Below the pieces are notes generated by a model. It ran no database searches, was not told the origin of the DNA, and saw only the letters and a program-made list of their open reading frames with translations. The position numbers and the translations under genes are program-made. Shown here one piece after another: positions 55,429 to 64,000 of a stretch of DNA of 64,000 nucleotides. This stretch comes from Phylloscopus collybita (Eukaryota > Chordata > Aves > Passeriformes > Phylloscopidae): contig JAJNNQ010000023.1 of assembly GCA_027886175.1 (NCBI GenBank), forward strand, positions 956,001 to 1,020,000, read 5' to 3'. How positions within the stretch are numbered: position 1 is the first letter of the stretch; each line of letters opens with the position of its first letter.

Positions 55429-56255
55429 TGGAAAAGGAGCTGTGGGTTCAGTTCCTGCTGATAAAAGGACACCTCCAGGGCCTGGCTGTGTCCAGCACAC
55501 CCACACCCCACAGCAGCTGCATTTTGGGGGGGATTGGGCTCCAGGACAGGACAGACAAACCAAATGTCACCTAGATCTGGAAAACGATCTGTGGGTTCAG
55601 TTCCTGCTGATAAAAGGACACCTCCAGTGGTGGTTGGCCAGGACCTGGCTGTGTCCATCCCACCCACACCCCACAGCAGCTGCATTTTGGGCTGGATTGG
55701 GCTCCAGGGCAGGACAGACACACCCAGGTGTCACCTAGATCTGGAAAAGGAGCTGTGGGTTCAGTTCTTGCTGCTCCCACAGGAAAGAACACCTCCAATA
55801 TTCGTTGGCCAGGACCTGGCAGTGTCCATCCCACCCACACCCCACAGCAGCTGCATTTTGGGCTGGGCTGGGCTCCAGGGCAGGACAGACAAACCCAGGT
55901 GTCACTAACCAGGTGGAAAATGAGCTGTGGGTTCAGTTCCTGCTGATGAAAGGACACCTCCAATAGTGGTTGACCAGGGCCTGGTTGTGTCCATCCCACC
56001 CACACCCCACAGCAGCTGCATTTTGGGGGAGGATTGGACCCCAGGACAGGACAGACACACTCAGGTGTCACTAACCAGGTGGAAAAGGAGCTGTGGGTTC
56101 AATTCTTGCTTCTCCCACCGGAGAGAACATCTCCAATATTCATTGGCCAGGGCCTGGCTGTGTCCATCCCACCCACACCCCACAGCAGCTGCATTTTGGG
56201 CTGGATTGGACCTCAGGACAGGACAGACACACTCAGGTGTCACCCTGGAGCAGAA
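55429..56255. repeat. About 165-bp minisatellite, five units
   Basis: Units (147-175 bp) contain CTGGAAAAGGAGCTGTGGGT, CACACCCCACAGCAGCTGCA and GGACAGGACAGACACAC. Units 1, 2 and 4 carry CTGATAAAAGGACACC or its close form, while units 3 and 5 carry TCCCAC and AATATTC variants. Confidence 0.95.
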
Positions 56256-56399
56256 GCTCCTCGTGCAGGCCCCCAAGGGGCCAGGGCTGAGCCCCCCTGG
56301 CTGTTGTTGCCCACCAGCAGCAGCAGTGTGTGGCTGGCAGTGCCCCGGGGAGCTGTGGTGTCCCAGGGAGGGGGAACGGCTCCCTGAGTGCCCCAGATC

Positions 56400-56725
56400 T
56401 CCAGCAGAGTCATGTGGCTCCGGCTTTATTTGCTGTTATTGCTGCTTTCAAGTGGAAAATTGATATAATAGCAGTCCTTTCTCGGCACACAGCAGTCTGC
56501 ACATTTGTACAATGTTCTTTGAGGACGATCAGCAGCCACTGGCATAGAAAAGTGACAGATGCTGTCTGCAAATAATGAGCTGAAGCCGTTTCCTTTGGAA
56601 GGGAACTTAAGCAAAGTCCCTTTGAGTTTGAAAAGCCAAAGAGGTTCCCATGCGTCCTCAGAAGCCTCTCTCTCAGAAAAGGCATTTTTCTAGTGGCTCA
56701 TGTGGCATAATTATTTTTTTTAACT
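56400..56725. promoter_or_regulatory. Candidate conserved noncoding element
   Basis: Unique block immediately after the array, with GGCTTTATTTGCTGTTATTG, AAATTGATATAATAGCAG, TGCAAATAATGAGC and ACTTGAAA-like words. Low CpG, no repeats. Octamer-like TGCAAAT is present. Confidence 0.35.
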
Positions 56726-57939
56726 GTTTCCCTCACACCAACTCCTCTGGAGAGAGCGGATGACCCAGTTCCTGTTTGCTGAGCCTTTGCTGCTGGGGAC
56801 AGGCATGAAAGGGAATGAAGTTCCTGGCTGCTCCTGCTCCCTCCTCCCCACACCTGCACCAATCTCAGGGATCAGGAGCAGAAATCGTGGCTAAAGCACA
56901 TCCCACACCTCGGGGAGCCCCGCCTGCCTTCCCTGCAGCTCACACCCAAATCCTTTCAGCCCCTGAGGTCCGGGAGGAGTCTCAGGCTGGTGAGATTGAA
57001 GGGAGAGCACTGGGAGGCTTCATCCCGAGCCTTTGATCCTCTCTGCTCCCTCCCTGCTTTCATCTGGCACAGCCACAGCTCCTGATGGAGCTCCAGCAGG
57101 TGCTCAAAGCCCTCCCAGCACCTCTGAGTGCTCCGAGAAGCCCAAAATCACTGAAAATGAAGGATTCAGAGTTTCCTAGCTGGACATTTCCAACCCTGCC
57201 AGTGAACTGCAGGCACAGTTTGCCTTTAATGATGGAAATCTTCTTTCTGGTGCAATCTGGATGTTCCTGCACTCGGTGTTTTCTGATTATTGCCACAGCT
57301 CTGAGTCCTGAGGATGAGATCAGGCTCTGGGAGCCTCTGCTCTCAAGGTCTGGGAGAGATCCAGCCTCCTTCCACGCTTCTGTGGGGAACTGAACCTACA
57401 GAAGGTACCAGGTGGGGCTTCTCTCCAGCAAAAACAGCCCTTGGTAGGCTGTCCCTCCCATTAGAACCTTCAGAAAGTCTCTAAGCATTGATTTCCTTCC
57501 AGCCTGGCCTTTTCTCTGGAATTCCAAGCCAACCCAGGGCAGGAGGCTGGAATTGCCCACCCATTGGCTGGGGTTGGTGGTGGGGGCTGTGGCACACAGC
57601 ACATGGATCACAAATGGATCAGAACCAAGCAGCCAGCATCCCCTCAGAGCACCTCAAAGCTGAGGTACAGCTCAGTCTGAATTCCCTCTCTTTGTTTTTA
57701 AAAGCATCATTTGCTAAACTGCTTTGTGTTGTTTCTCCTTGGATTCATTTTAGCTCTTTCCTTCCTGTCCCTTCCTGCTACATCTGTAGATAAGAAGAAG
57801 CATTTCTGGGCAAATTCAGAACGGTGCAGTGTGGTGGGAAATGAATTAATTAATGCTGATAATTATGGATGGATTCTGTAGACGAAACACACATAACAAA
57901 GGAGATTAAAACGAAGGGATTCTGCTTAATCCCAGTGCC
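56726..57939. other. Unique intron sequence
   Basis: No gene recognised. 57785-57900 has GAATTAATTAATGCTGATAA, a possible small homeodomain cluster. Confidence 0.4.
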
Positions 57940-58275
57940 TGCAGAGAGCTGCGAGCAGGGTGGAGAGAGATTTTACAAGGGATGGAGGGAGAGAACAAGA
58001 GGGAATGGCTTCCAGCTGACAGGGAGTAGGGTTAGATGGGATATTGGGATATTTATGGGGATCTTGGGAACAAATCCTGCCCTGGCAGGGTGGGCAGGCC
58101 CTGGCACAGGGTGCCCAGAGCAGCTGTGGCTGCCCCTGGATCCCTGGCAGTGCCCAAGGCCAGGCTGGACAGGGCTGGGATGGTGGGAGGTGTCCCTGCC
58201 CACAGAGGGGTGGAATGGGATGGGATTTAAGATCCCTCCCAGCCCAACCCATTCCAGAATTCTGTTGTGATTCCA
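57940..58275 (+). mobile_element. CR1 LINE 3' fragment
   Basis: GGATGGAGGGAGAGAACAAG, GGGTGCCCAGAGCAGCTGTG, GGATCCCTGGCAGTGCCCAA and CAGCCCAACCCATTCCAG are in CR1 order. Confidence 0.88.
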
Positions 58276-60027
58276 GATTCTCCCACAAGAATTCTCTGCA
58301 GTTTTGCTGCCTTTAAACATCTCCCAGCTCTGGACACAGAAGCTGAGCACAGTTTTCATTCAGGGTTGGGGTTTCCTTGGCTGGTGTTGCTCTTGCTTGC
58401 TCAGGGGTGATTTTTTGCTGATGCTGTTATTTGGTGACTTGGGCTGAAGGTTTTTCCTGAGCTCTGGGATGTTCAGTGAGCTGTGCTGGGTGAGATGGAG
58501 ATCCCTGGCACTGAAGGGATAATCATTTGGTGACAGCAAAGGACAAGAAGGTTACAGAGCAGAGAGAGAGAGTGAAAAATCCCCATCCCCAAAGTGGCAG
58601 AGCAGGGACAATCCATCCATCTCACAGCCTCGGCTGCCAGGGAGGGAATTGTCTGGCTGGGGAGCAGCCTGAGTGCATCAGGGGAAAAATCAGCAGCTCC
58701 AAGGAAAACATCCATCCCATCCTGGCTCTGGAATAGTTTGGGTGAAAACAAAACCTCACACAACAGAGCTGGGAGGACTAAAGGCTCTGCAAATGGTTCT
58801 GCAGGTGCCCAAAGCTGAAAAAAAAAACCAAAGAGAAAACAAGTGACCACGTGGTGACAGGGTGAGGACTCATCCAGTGTCACAGGCTCCAGCTCTGGAG
58901 AGCAGCTCCTCAAACACAGCCCCCTCAGTGTCCCCCTGCATCTGTTGTTAGCCCCCTTCAAACTTCCAGCAGAATGGAGAAGACATCTCCTGGCCACAGT
59001 GACCCCAGAGCAGCAGCAGGACACGGAGGGCTCCTGCTCTGGGGGGCTCTGAGTGCCCCTGGAAGGCAAACCTGCCTCCCCCAGCAGCTGCAGAGCAGCC
59101 TCCGGGCCGGGCACGCACATTTATTTCCCAGCCCGAGAAATGATCTGAAACCGACTGAGGACAGGAGGAGGCTGAGAGGTTTAACCCTTCCTCGGCTCTG
59201 GAGCCGGCAGGACGTGGATAACGAGCTCCAAACCATCCCTGCAGGGAGGGGAGCAGATCAGAAGGACGAGGAACCTGGAGGACAGCTCGACATGTGCAGA
59301 TGGAAGGTCAAGGCAGCAGCAGCTGGAGGAGGATGTGAAGCCCTAAAAAAGCAGCTCTGAGGACGGGCAGGGGCTCGGCCCCGGCTTCAGACAGGGACAA
59401 ACAGCTCCTCTGCTTTGTCTTGGGTTATTTTTATCTCGGCTCTGGTGCCTCTGAAGGAGGGCTGGACACCCCTGCGGCCAGAGGAGCCGCGAGCTGCCTT
59501 TGCCTTCTTTAGTCTGTGCAGTTCCCCAGCTGAGGGAGCAGGGCAGGGCGCTGGGAAGGGACTCCCGAGGGAAAAGCAGCCTCCAGGAGCTCCTGCCTCC
59601 CTCTGTGGGGCTGCAGCACACGGGACAGCGAGCTGGGGTACACTGGGTGACCCAAGTCCTGGTGGGCACGGGAGTGGCCGTGTCCTGTTGTCCCCTCGGG
59701 GATTCCAGGTGGCTTCCCAGGGGCTGGCCAGCCCGGTTTGGGGCCCGTGATCTCCGCCTGCCCCGGGGAAATTGGCTCCTGCCCCGGGCAGGTAGGTGGG
59801 GCAGAGGTTTGGAAGCGTCCCCGAGGGCACGGGAGCTGCAGGGAGGGGGAGCTGAGGGGGGTGAGCAGCCAGCAGAGCCCGCCGAGTGGGGGCTGAGAGC
59901 AGCGGGAGGAGGCCGGCAGGAGGATGGATGGCCTGGCATCCCCCCCTCTCCTTCCAGCATCCCTGCATCCCTCCCACGGCAGCATCACATCCTCCCTCCT
60001 GCCTCTCCCTGCGCCTGCAGAGGCCTC
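58276..60027. other. Unique sequence, GC rising to the right
   Basis: 59000-60000 is GC-rich with CpGs and overlapping frames on both strands, none recognised. An E-box CACGTG lies at about 58848. Confidence 0.4.
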
Positions 60028-60073
60028 TGCTTCCTCCTCCTCCTCCTCCTCCTCCTCCTCCTCCTCCTCCTCC
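60028..60073. repeat. (TCC)n trinucleotide run
   Basis: About 15 uninterrupted TCC units. Confidence 0.95.
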
Positions 60074-60205
60074 TGCCTAATTGCCCGGCCACCAATTAAC
60101 GGGAATGATGCCTTACCTTGCCTGCACGGGCTGCGGGGGTGGCGGAGCCCTTGGGGCCGGGGTGGCTGCTTTGTCGCGGCGTTCCGGCGGCGGGGACAGT
60201 GCCCT

Positions 60206-60325
60206 GGGGCTGGCAGAGGTGCAGCAGGGACATTTCTCGGCCCGGCAGAGGTGCAGCAGGGACATTGCCCGGCCTGGCAGAGGTGCAGCAGGGACATTTC
60301 CCGGCCCGGCAGAGGTGCAGCAGGT
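60206..60325. repeat. 32-bp repeat, four units
   Basis: Units of GGCAGAGGTGCAGCAGGGAC then ATTTCCCGGCCC, with CTCGG and GCCCGG variants. Confidence 0.93.
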
Positions 60326-61345
60326 TGCAGGCACACCGCAGCCGCGGCTCCACCGAGGGGAACGCACGGGCAAGCGGGAGCTGCTTGCGGGGACACGCCG
60401 GCATTGAAAGGCACCCGGTGTGTTCCAGCTCCTGTGTGTTCCCTGCTCGTTACCTTGTGCCTGACTGCAGCCCAGCCCAGCCAGAACAGCTGGCTGCCAG
60501 CGCTCTGCCGAGTGATCGATATGTTTGGGCTTTTCATCCATCGTCTGCATCTGCTCGGGAGGCTTTTGGGGATGGCGGGGAGACCGCAGGGCAGGTCTGG
60601 GATCGTTTCTCGTGTCATTCACCGGCTGTGGCCTGAATGCAGAGTCCAGGCAGCCTGCTCAGGCTCCCCTGGCCCTCTGGGGAGCGGGGTTGGTGACAGC
60701 CCCTCCTTGTCTCTCCCCCTCCAAAACACAGCCAGGTTTGGAATCCGAGAAACGCGCCCAGCGCAGCCGGGTTTTGTCCTCCACAGACAGAGAAGGCTCG
60801 GGAGTGAAAGCCAGAGGAAAAAAAAAAAAAAAACAGAGTTCCCAGTTTGTTTACTACCTCTTGGCACCCATCCATGCCCGGCTTTTTCTATCCCGCTGCC
60901 AGGCGGGGTGAGCGGGATGAGCTCCGGGGGGACAGCCCGGGACCCTGCCGGGCTGGGAGCTGCGGGTGCTGCCGGCGCAGGGAATCCCTCACCTGCAAAC
61001 CCCGGGGTGTGACTGTGCTCCTGCTGGGGCGGGATCGGGGATTTCAGCCCCAGCCGCTCCGCAAAAAAGCTCTTTCCCCGCGTTCCGGAGCTGCCACGGG
61101 AAGCAAGGCTGACGTCATTTCTGAGCAGGGAAATTTGTGGAGGTTTCTGGATGGAGGAGGGAGAGGAGGGCTAAGCCAGAAGTGCTGAGAGGCAGGGTGA
61201 GTTTTAGATGTAAACCGAGGCTCACAAAAGGAGGGATTTTCGGTAAAGACTTTAATTCTCTGGGTCAAGGGAGCAGCCAGTTAAAAAAAAAAAAAAATTA
61301 AAAAAAATACAATTCTTTGACTCTTTTCTACCTGACAGTAGGGAG
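60326..61345. other. Unique CpG-rich block with consensus CRE
   Basis: 60890-61100 is locally CpG-rich. TGACGTCA, a full palindromic cAMP-response element, is at 61110-61117. An A run occurs at 60818-60833 and another at 61280-61308. No exon is supported. Confidence 0.35.
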
Positions 61346-61372
61346 AATGTGACCATAGTGCTGTTTTCAGCT

Positions 61373-61634
61373 AGGAGGAAGGAAGGAAGGAAGGAAGGAA
61401 GGAAGGAAGGAAGGAAGGAAGGAAAGGAAAGGAAAGGAAAGGAAAGGAAAGGAAAGGAAAGGAAAGGAAAGGAAAGGAAAGGAAAGGAAAGGAAAGGAAA
61501 GGAAAGGAAAGGAAAGGAAAGGAAAGGAAAGGAAAGGAAAGGAAAGGAAAGGAAAGGAAAGGAAAGGAAAGGAAAGGAAAGGAAAGGAAAGGAAAGGAAA
61601 GGAAAGGAAAGGAAAGGAAAGGAAAGGAAAGGAG
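61373..61634. repeat. (GGAA)n then (GGAAA)n array
   Basis: About 12 tetramer units followed by about 42 pentamer units, purine-only over about 260 bp; mirror-symmetric. Confidence 0.97.
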
Positions 61635-62279
61635 GGAAAGAGCAAATTAAACACTCATGAACCTAAAACCAGCTTCACCCAGGATTGACTCCAGCCCCCC
61701 AAAGCCCCACTGCTTGTGCTGGGTGCAACAAGGGCCAATGTCACCCCCGTTGGGTGACAATCCCAGCACGTGAGAGCTTCCAGGTTGCATTCCAGCCAGG
61801 CAGGATGAGTGGGAATTCTCTTTCCAGCCCTCACAGGAATTATTTCAAGGCAAGCTGGCCAACCCGTGGTGTTTCATGGTGGAGGTTTTGGTTGGGGTGT
61901 GGGCGAGGTTACTGCTCCACACTCAGATAAACTACTGAAAGAAAAGGAGTGAAGGATCTGGGAGCTGGAAGGAAACAGGGTTATTCCAAACCAGCAGCTT
62001 GCCTGGGATGGGAATGGCCTGGATCCTGCAGCACACGAGGCTGGGAGCTGCAGCACCATCCTGGCCGTGGGTGTGTGTGGCATCAGCAGGAGCGGTGGCA
62101 CAGACACGTCCTGCACGTGTCAGCTCTTTTCCTCGCCGCCTTTGCATTTCCCTCCTCTCCTTCTTTACCAGGAACAAGGGAAAAAATATCCCTGAGGCCC
62201 CTTTTCGAGTGTCTGGAGCATCCCAGTGATGCCTGAACAGCAGCCTCAAGGGCAACATGGCCAAAGCATTTCCTGGGGC
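61635..62279. other. Unique intron sequence
   Basis: Nothing recognised. Confidence 0.4.
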
Positions 62280-62284
62280 CCAGC

Positions 62285-63035
62285 ACAGGCAGCACCTGGA
62301 GCTGCTGCAGAGAGCCCAGAGGAGGCTCCAGGATGATCCCAGGGATGGAGCAGCTCTGCTGGCAGGAAAGGCTGGCAGAGCTGGGCTTGTTCACCTGGAC
62401 AGGAGAAGCTTTGGGGTGAGCTCGTTGTGATCTTCCAGGACCTGAAAGGAGCTGCAGGAAAGATGGAGAGAGACAGTTGACAAGGGATGGAGGGGGGACA
62501 GGAGACAGGGAATGGCTTCAGCCTGACACAGGGCAGGGCTGGGTGGGAGATTGGGCAGGAATTGTTCCCTGGGAGGGTGGGGAGGGGCTGGGCTGGAATT
62601 CCCAGAGCAGCTCTGGCTGCCCCTGGATCCCTGGAAGTGCCCAAGGTTGGACACTGGGGCTGGGAGCAGCCTGGGACAGTGGGAGGTGTCCCTGCCAGGG
62701 CAGGGGTGGCTCTGGAATGAGATGGGGTTTAAGGCTGGAATGGGATGGAATTTAAGGCTGGAAGGAGAAGGAGTTTAAGGCTGGAATGGGATGGGGTTTA
62801 AGGCTGGAAGGAGAAGGAGTTTAAGGCTGGAATGAGATGGAGTTTAAGGCTGGAAGGAGAAGGAGTTTAAGGGTGGAATGAGATGGGGTTTAAGGCTGGA
62901 AGGAGATGGTGTTTAAGGCTGGAATGAGATGGGGTTTAAGGCTGGAAGGAAATGGAGTTTAAGGCTGGAATGAAATGGGGTTTAAGGTCCCTTCCAGCCC
63001 AGGCCTGTGATGATTTTATGATTCTGTGATTCTCT
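62285..63035 (+). mobile_element. CR1 LINE 3' fragment split by an internal array
   Basis: 62290-62712 follows the same series as 36505-36930 (GAGCTGCTGCAGAGAGCCCA through CTGCCAGGGCAGGGGTGG). The CR1 3' end resumes at 62984 with AAGGTCCCTTCCAGCCCAGG and ATTCTGTGATTC. The intervening bases are a tandem array of the CR1 segment itself. Confidence 0.88.
62713..62985. repeat. 23-bp minisatellite inside CR1, about 12 units
   Basis: Units of GTTTAAGGCTGGAATGAGAT then GGG alternate with a GGAAGGAGAAGGA type, giving a partial 46-bp dimer. Confidence 0.92.
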
Positions 63036-63239
63036 TATCTCTGAGATGTCTCAGAGGTGGCCCAGAGGGAAATCCCAGAGGGGCAGGCACAGCTGCCTCC
63101 ATCCATCCTGCCGGGCCTTGGAAGGATGAGAAGCAGCAGGTGTTGGACAAACCCCAAATCTGGGGGTGGGGATGCCCCTGTGGGGTTTGCTGTGGGACCA
63201 GGGGTGTCTGAGGCACTGCAAGGCCTTGGGTTGGAGAAC

Positions 63240-63822
63240 TCCTGGGACAGGATGGATTTGGGCTCTGGGGAGAGGATGGATTTGAGTTCTTGGCAGAGAG
63301 GATAGATTTGGGCTCCTGGAACAGGATGGATTTGGGGTCCTGGTAAAGGATGGATTTGGGTTCCTGGTAAAGGATGGATTTGGGGTCCTGGGAGAGGATG
63401 GATTTGGGGTCCTGGTAAAGGATGGATTTGGGTTCCTGGTAAAGGATGGATTTGGGGTCCTGGAACAGGATGGATTTGGGCTCCTGGCAGACAGGATGGA
63501 TTTGGGTTCCTGGGAGAGGATGGATTTGGGGTCCTGGGAGAGGATGGATTTGGGGTCCTGGTAAAGGATGGATTTGGGGTCCTGGGAGAGGATGGATTTG
63601 GGGTCCTGGTAAAGGATGGATTTGGGGTCCTGGGACAGGATGGATTTGAGTTTCTGGTAAAGGATGGATTTGGGCTCTGGGGAGAAGATGGATTTGGGGT
63701 CCTGGGACAGGATGGATTTGAGTTTCTGGTAAAGGATGGATTTGGGCTCTGGGGAGAAGATGGATTTGGGGTCCTGGGACAGGATGGATTTGGGCTCCTG
63801 GGAGAGGATGGATTGAGGCTCT
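63240..63822. repeat. 24-bp minisatellite, about 24 units
   Basis: Units of GGATGGATTTGGGGTCCTGG then GAGA or TAAA. Reading frames stay open on both strands because 24 is a multiple of 3. Confidence 0.96.
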
Positions 63823-64000
63823 GCAGTGGCTCCCAGCAGTCCTGCAGCCCATGAAGGGTTTGTGAAGGGTTTGTTCCTGCTCCCCACAGCCGTTCTGAGA
63901 GCAGTGCCTGGCACTCTTAGAACTGCTCTTAAACCATTACCATATTTATAAGTAATGCCCTAATTTGAAGGGATATCGAGTTCTTTTGGATGTAAGTAGT
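63823..64000. other. Unique sequence to the window edge
   Basis: Nothing recognised; AT-rich at the very end. The remaining SHISA6 exons must lie beyond this edge. Confidence 0.4.

Noticed and set aside
63016..63914. 278- and 287-codon minus-strand ORFs rich in Pro, Ile and Ser
   Set aside because: Translations of the 24-bp minisatellite plus CR1.
40578..64000. Search for the next SHISA6 exons (Asp-His-Gln-Tyr stretch, PDZ-ligand exon)
   Set aside because: No matching translation was found by eye in any frame; they presumably lie beyond the window.

Overview
This is a vertebrate genomic window, almost certainly from a bird. It carries many CR1 LINE 3' fragments with the typical avian 3' end (a TTCCAACC core followed by ATTCTGTG-type octamers), several endogenous-retrovirus LTR families, very dense minisatellites, and one extremely GC-rich first exon set in a CpG island. 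A songbird-like or other neoavian genome and a microchromosome are plausible but not proven. No bacterial, CRISPR, rRNA or tRNA features were seen.

The only gene I can support is the 5' part of SHISA6 on the + strand, a single-pass membrane protein that acts as an AMPA-receptor auxiliary subunit. Coding exon 1 (10824-11515) encodes the signal peptide, the Gly-rich linker, the eight-cysteine Shisa domain and the transmembrane helix. Coding exon 2 (20960-21120) and coding exon 3 (40482-40577) encode the proximal cytoplasmic tail. Splice phases are consistent throughout (692 nt, then 161 nt, then a 96-nt phase-1/phase-1 exon). The C-terminal exons with the PDZ ligand are not here, so bases 40578-64000 are read as the next intron, and the gene runs off the right edge. 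A CpG-island promoter, a possible 90-nt 5'UTR intron and upstream ORFs lie at 10.1-10.8 kb.

Bases 1-10 kb are upstream flank: a 38-bp array, LTRs, a 560-bp polypyrimidine tract, one CR1 and a CpG-containing unique block. Intron 1 (11516-20959) is mostly unique, with a candidate split RE1/REST site at 12.2 kb and minisatellites towards its 3' end. Intron 2 (21121-40481) is crowded with LTR pieces, a degraded retroviral protease fragment, CR1s, arrays of 47, 51 and 80 bp, and a 790-bp AT array ending about 50 nt before exon 3. After exon 3 there is a 3'UTR-like block with AATAAA at 41739, then intron holding many more arrays (23, 40, 62 and about 165 bp), CR1s and scattered AT-rich unique blocks that look like conserved-noncoding candidates.

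The most interesting signals are: a non-canonically spaced RE1 whose right half-site is multiplied in a small array; a possible short SHISA6 isoform made by read-through of exon 3; an AT array abutting a probable cassette exon; and at least four tandem arrays that have visibly grown out of parts of CR1 or LTR elements. I did not find a convincing new multi-gene system. All identities were judged by eye without alignment software, and family names rest on recall.
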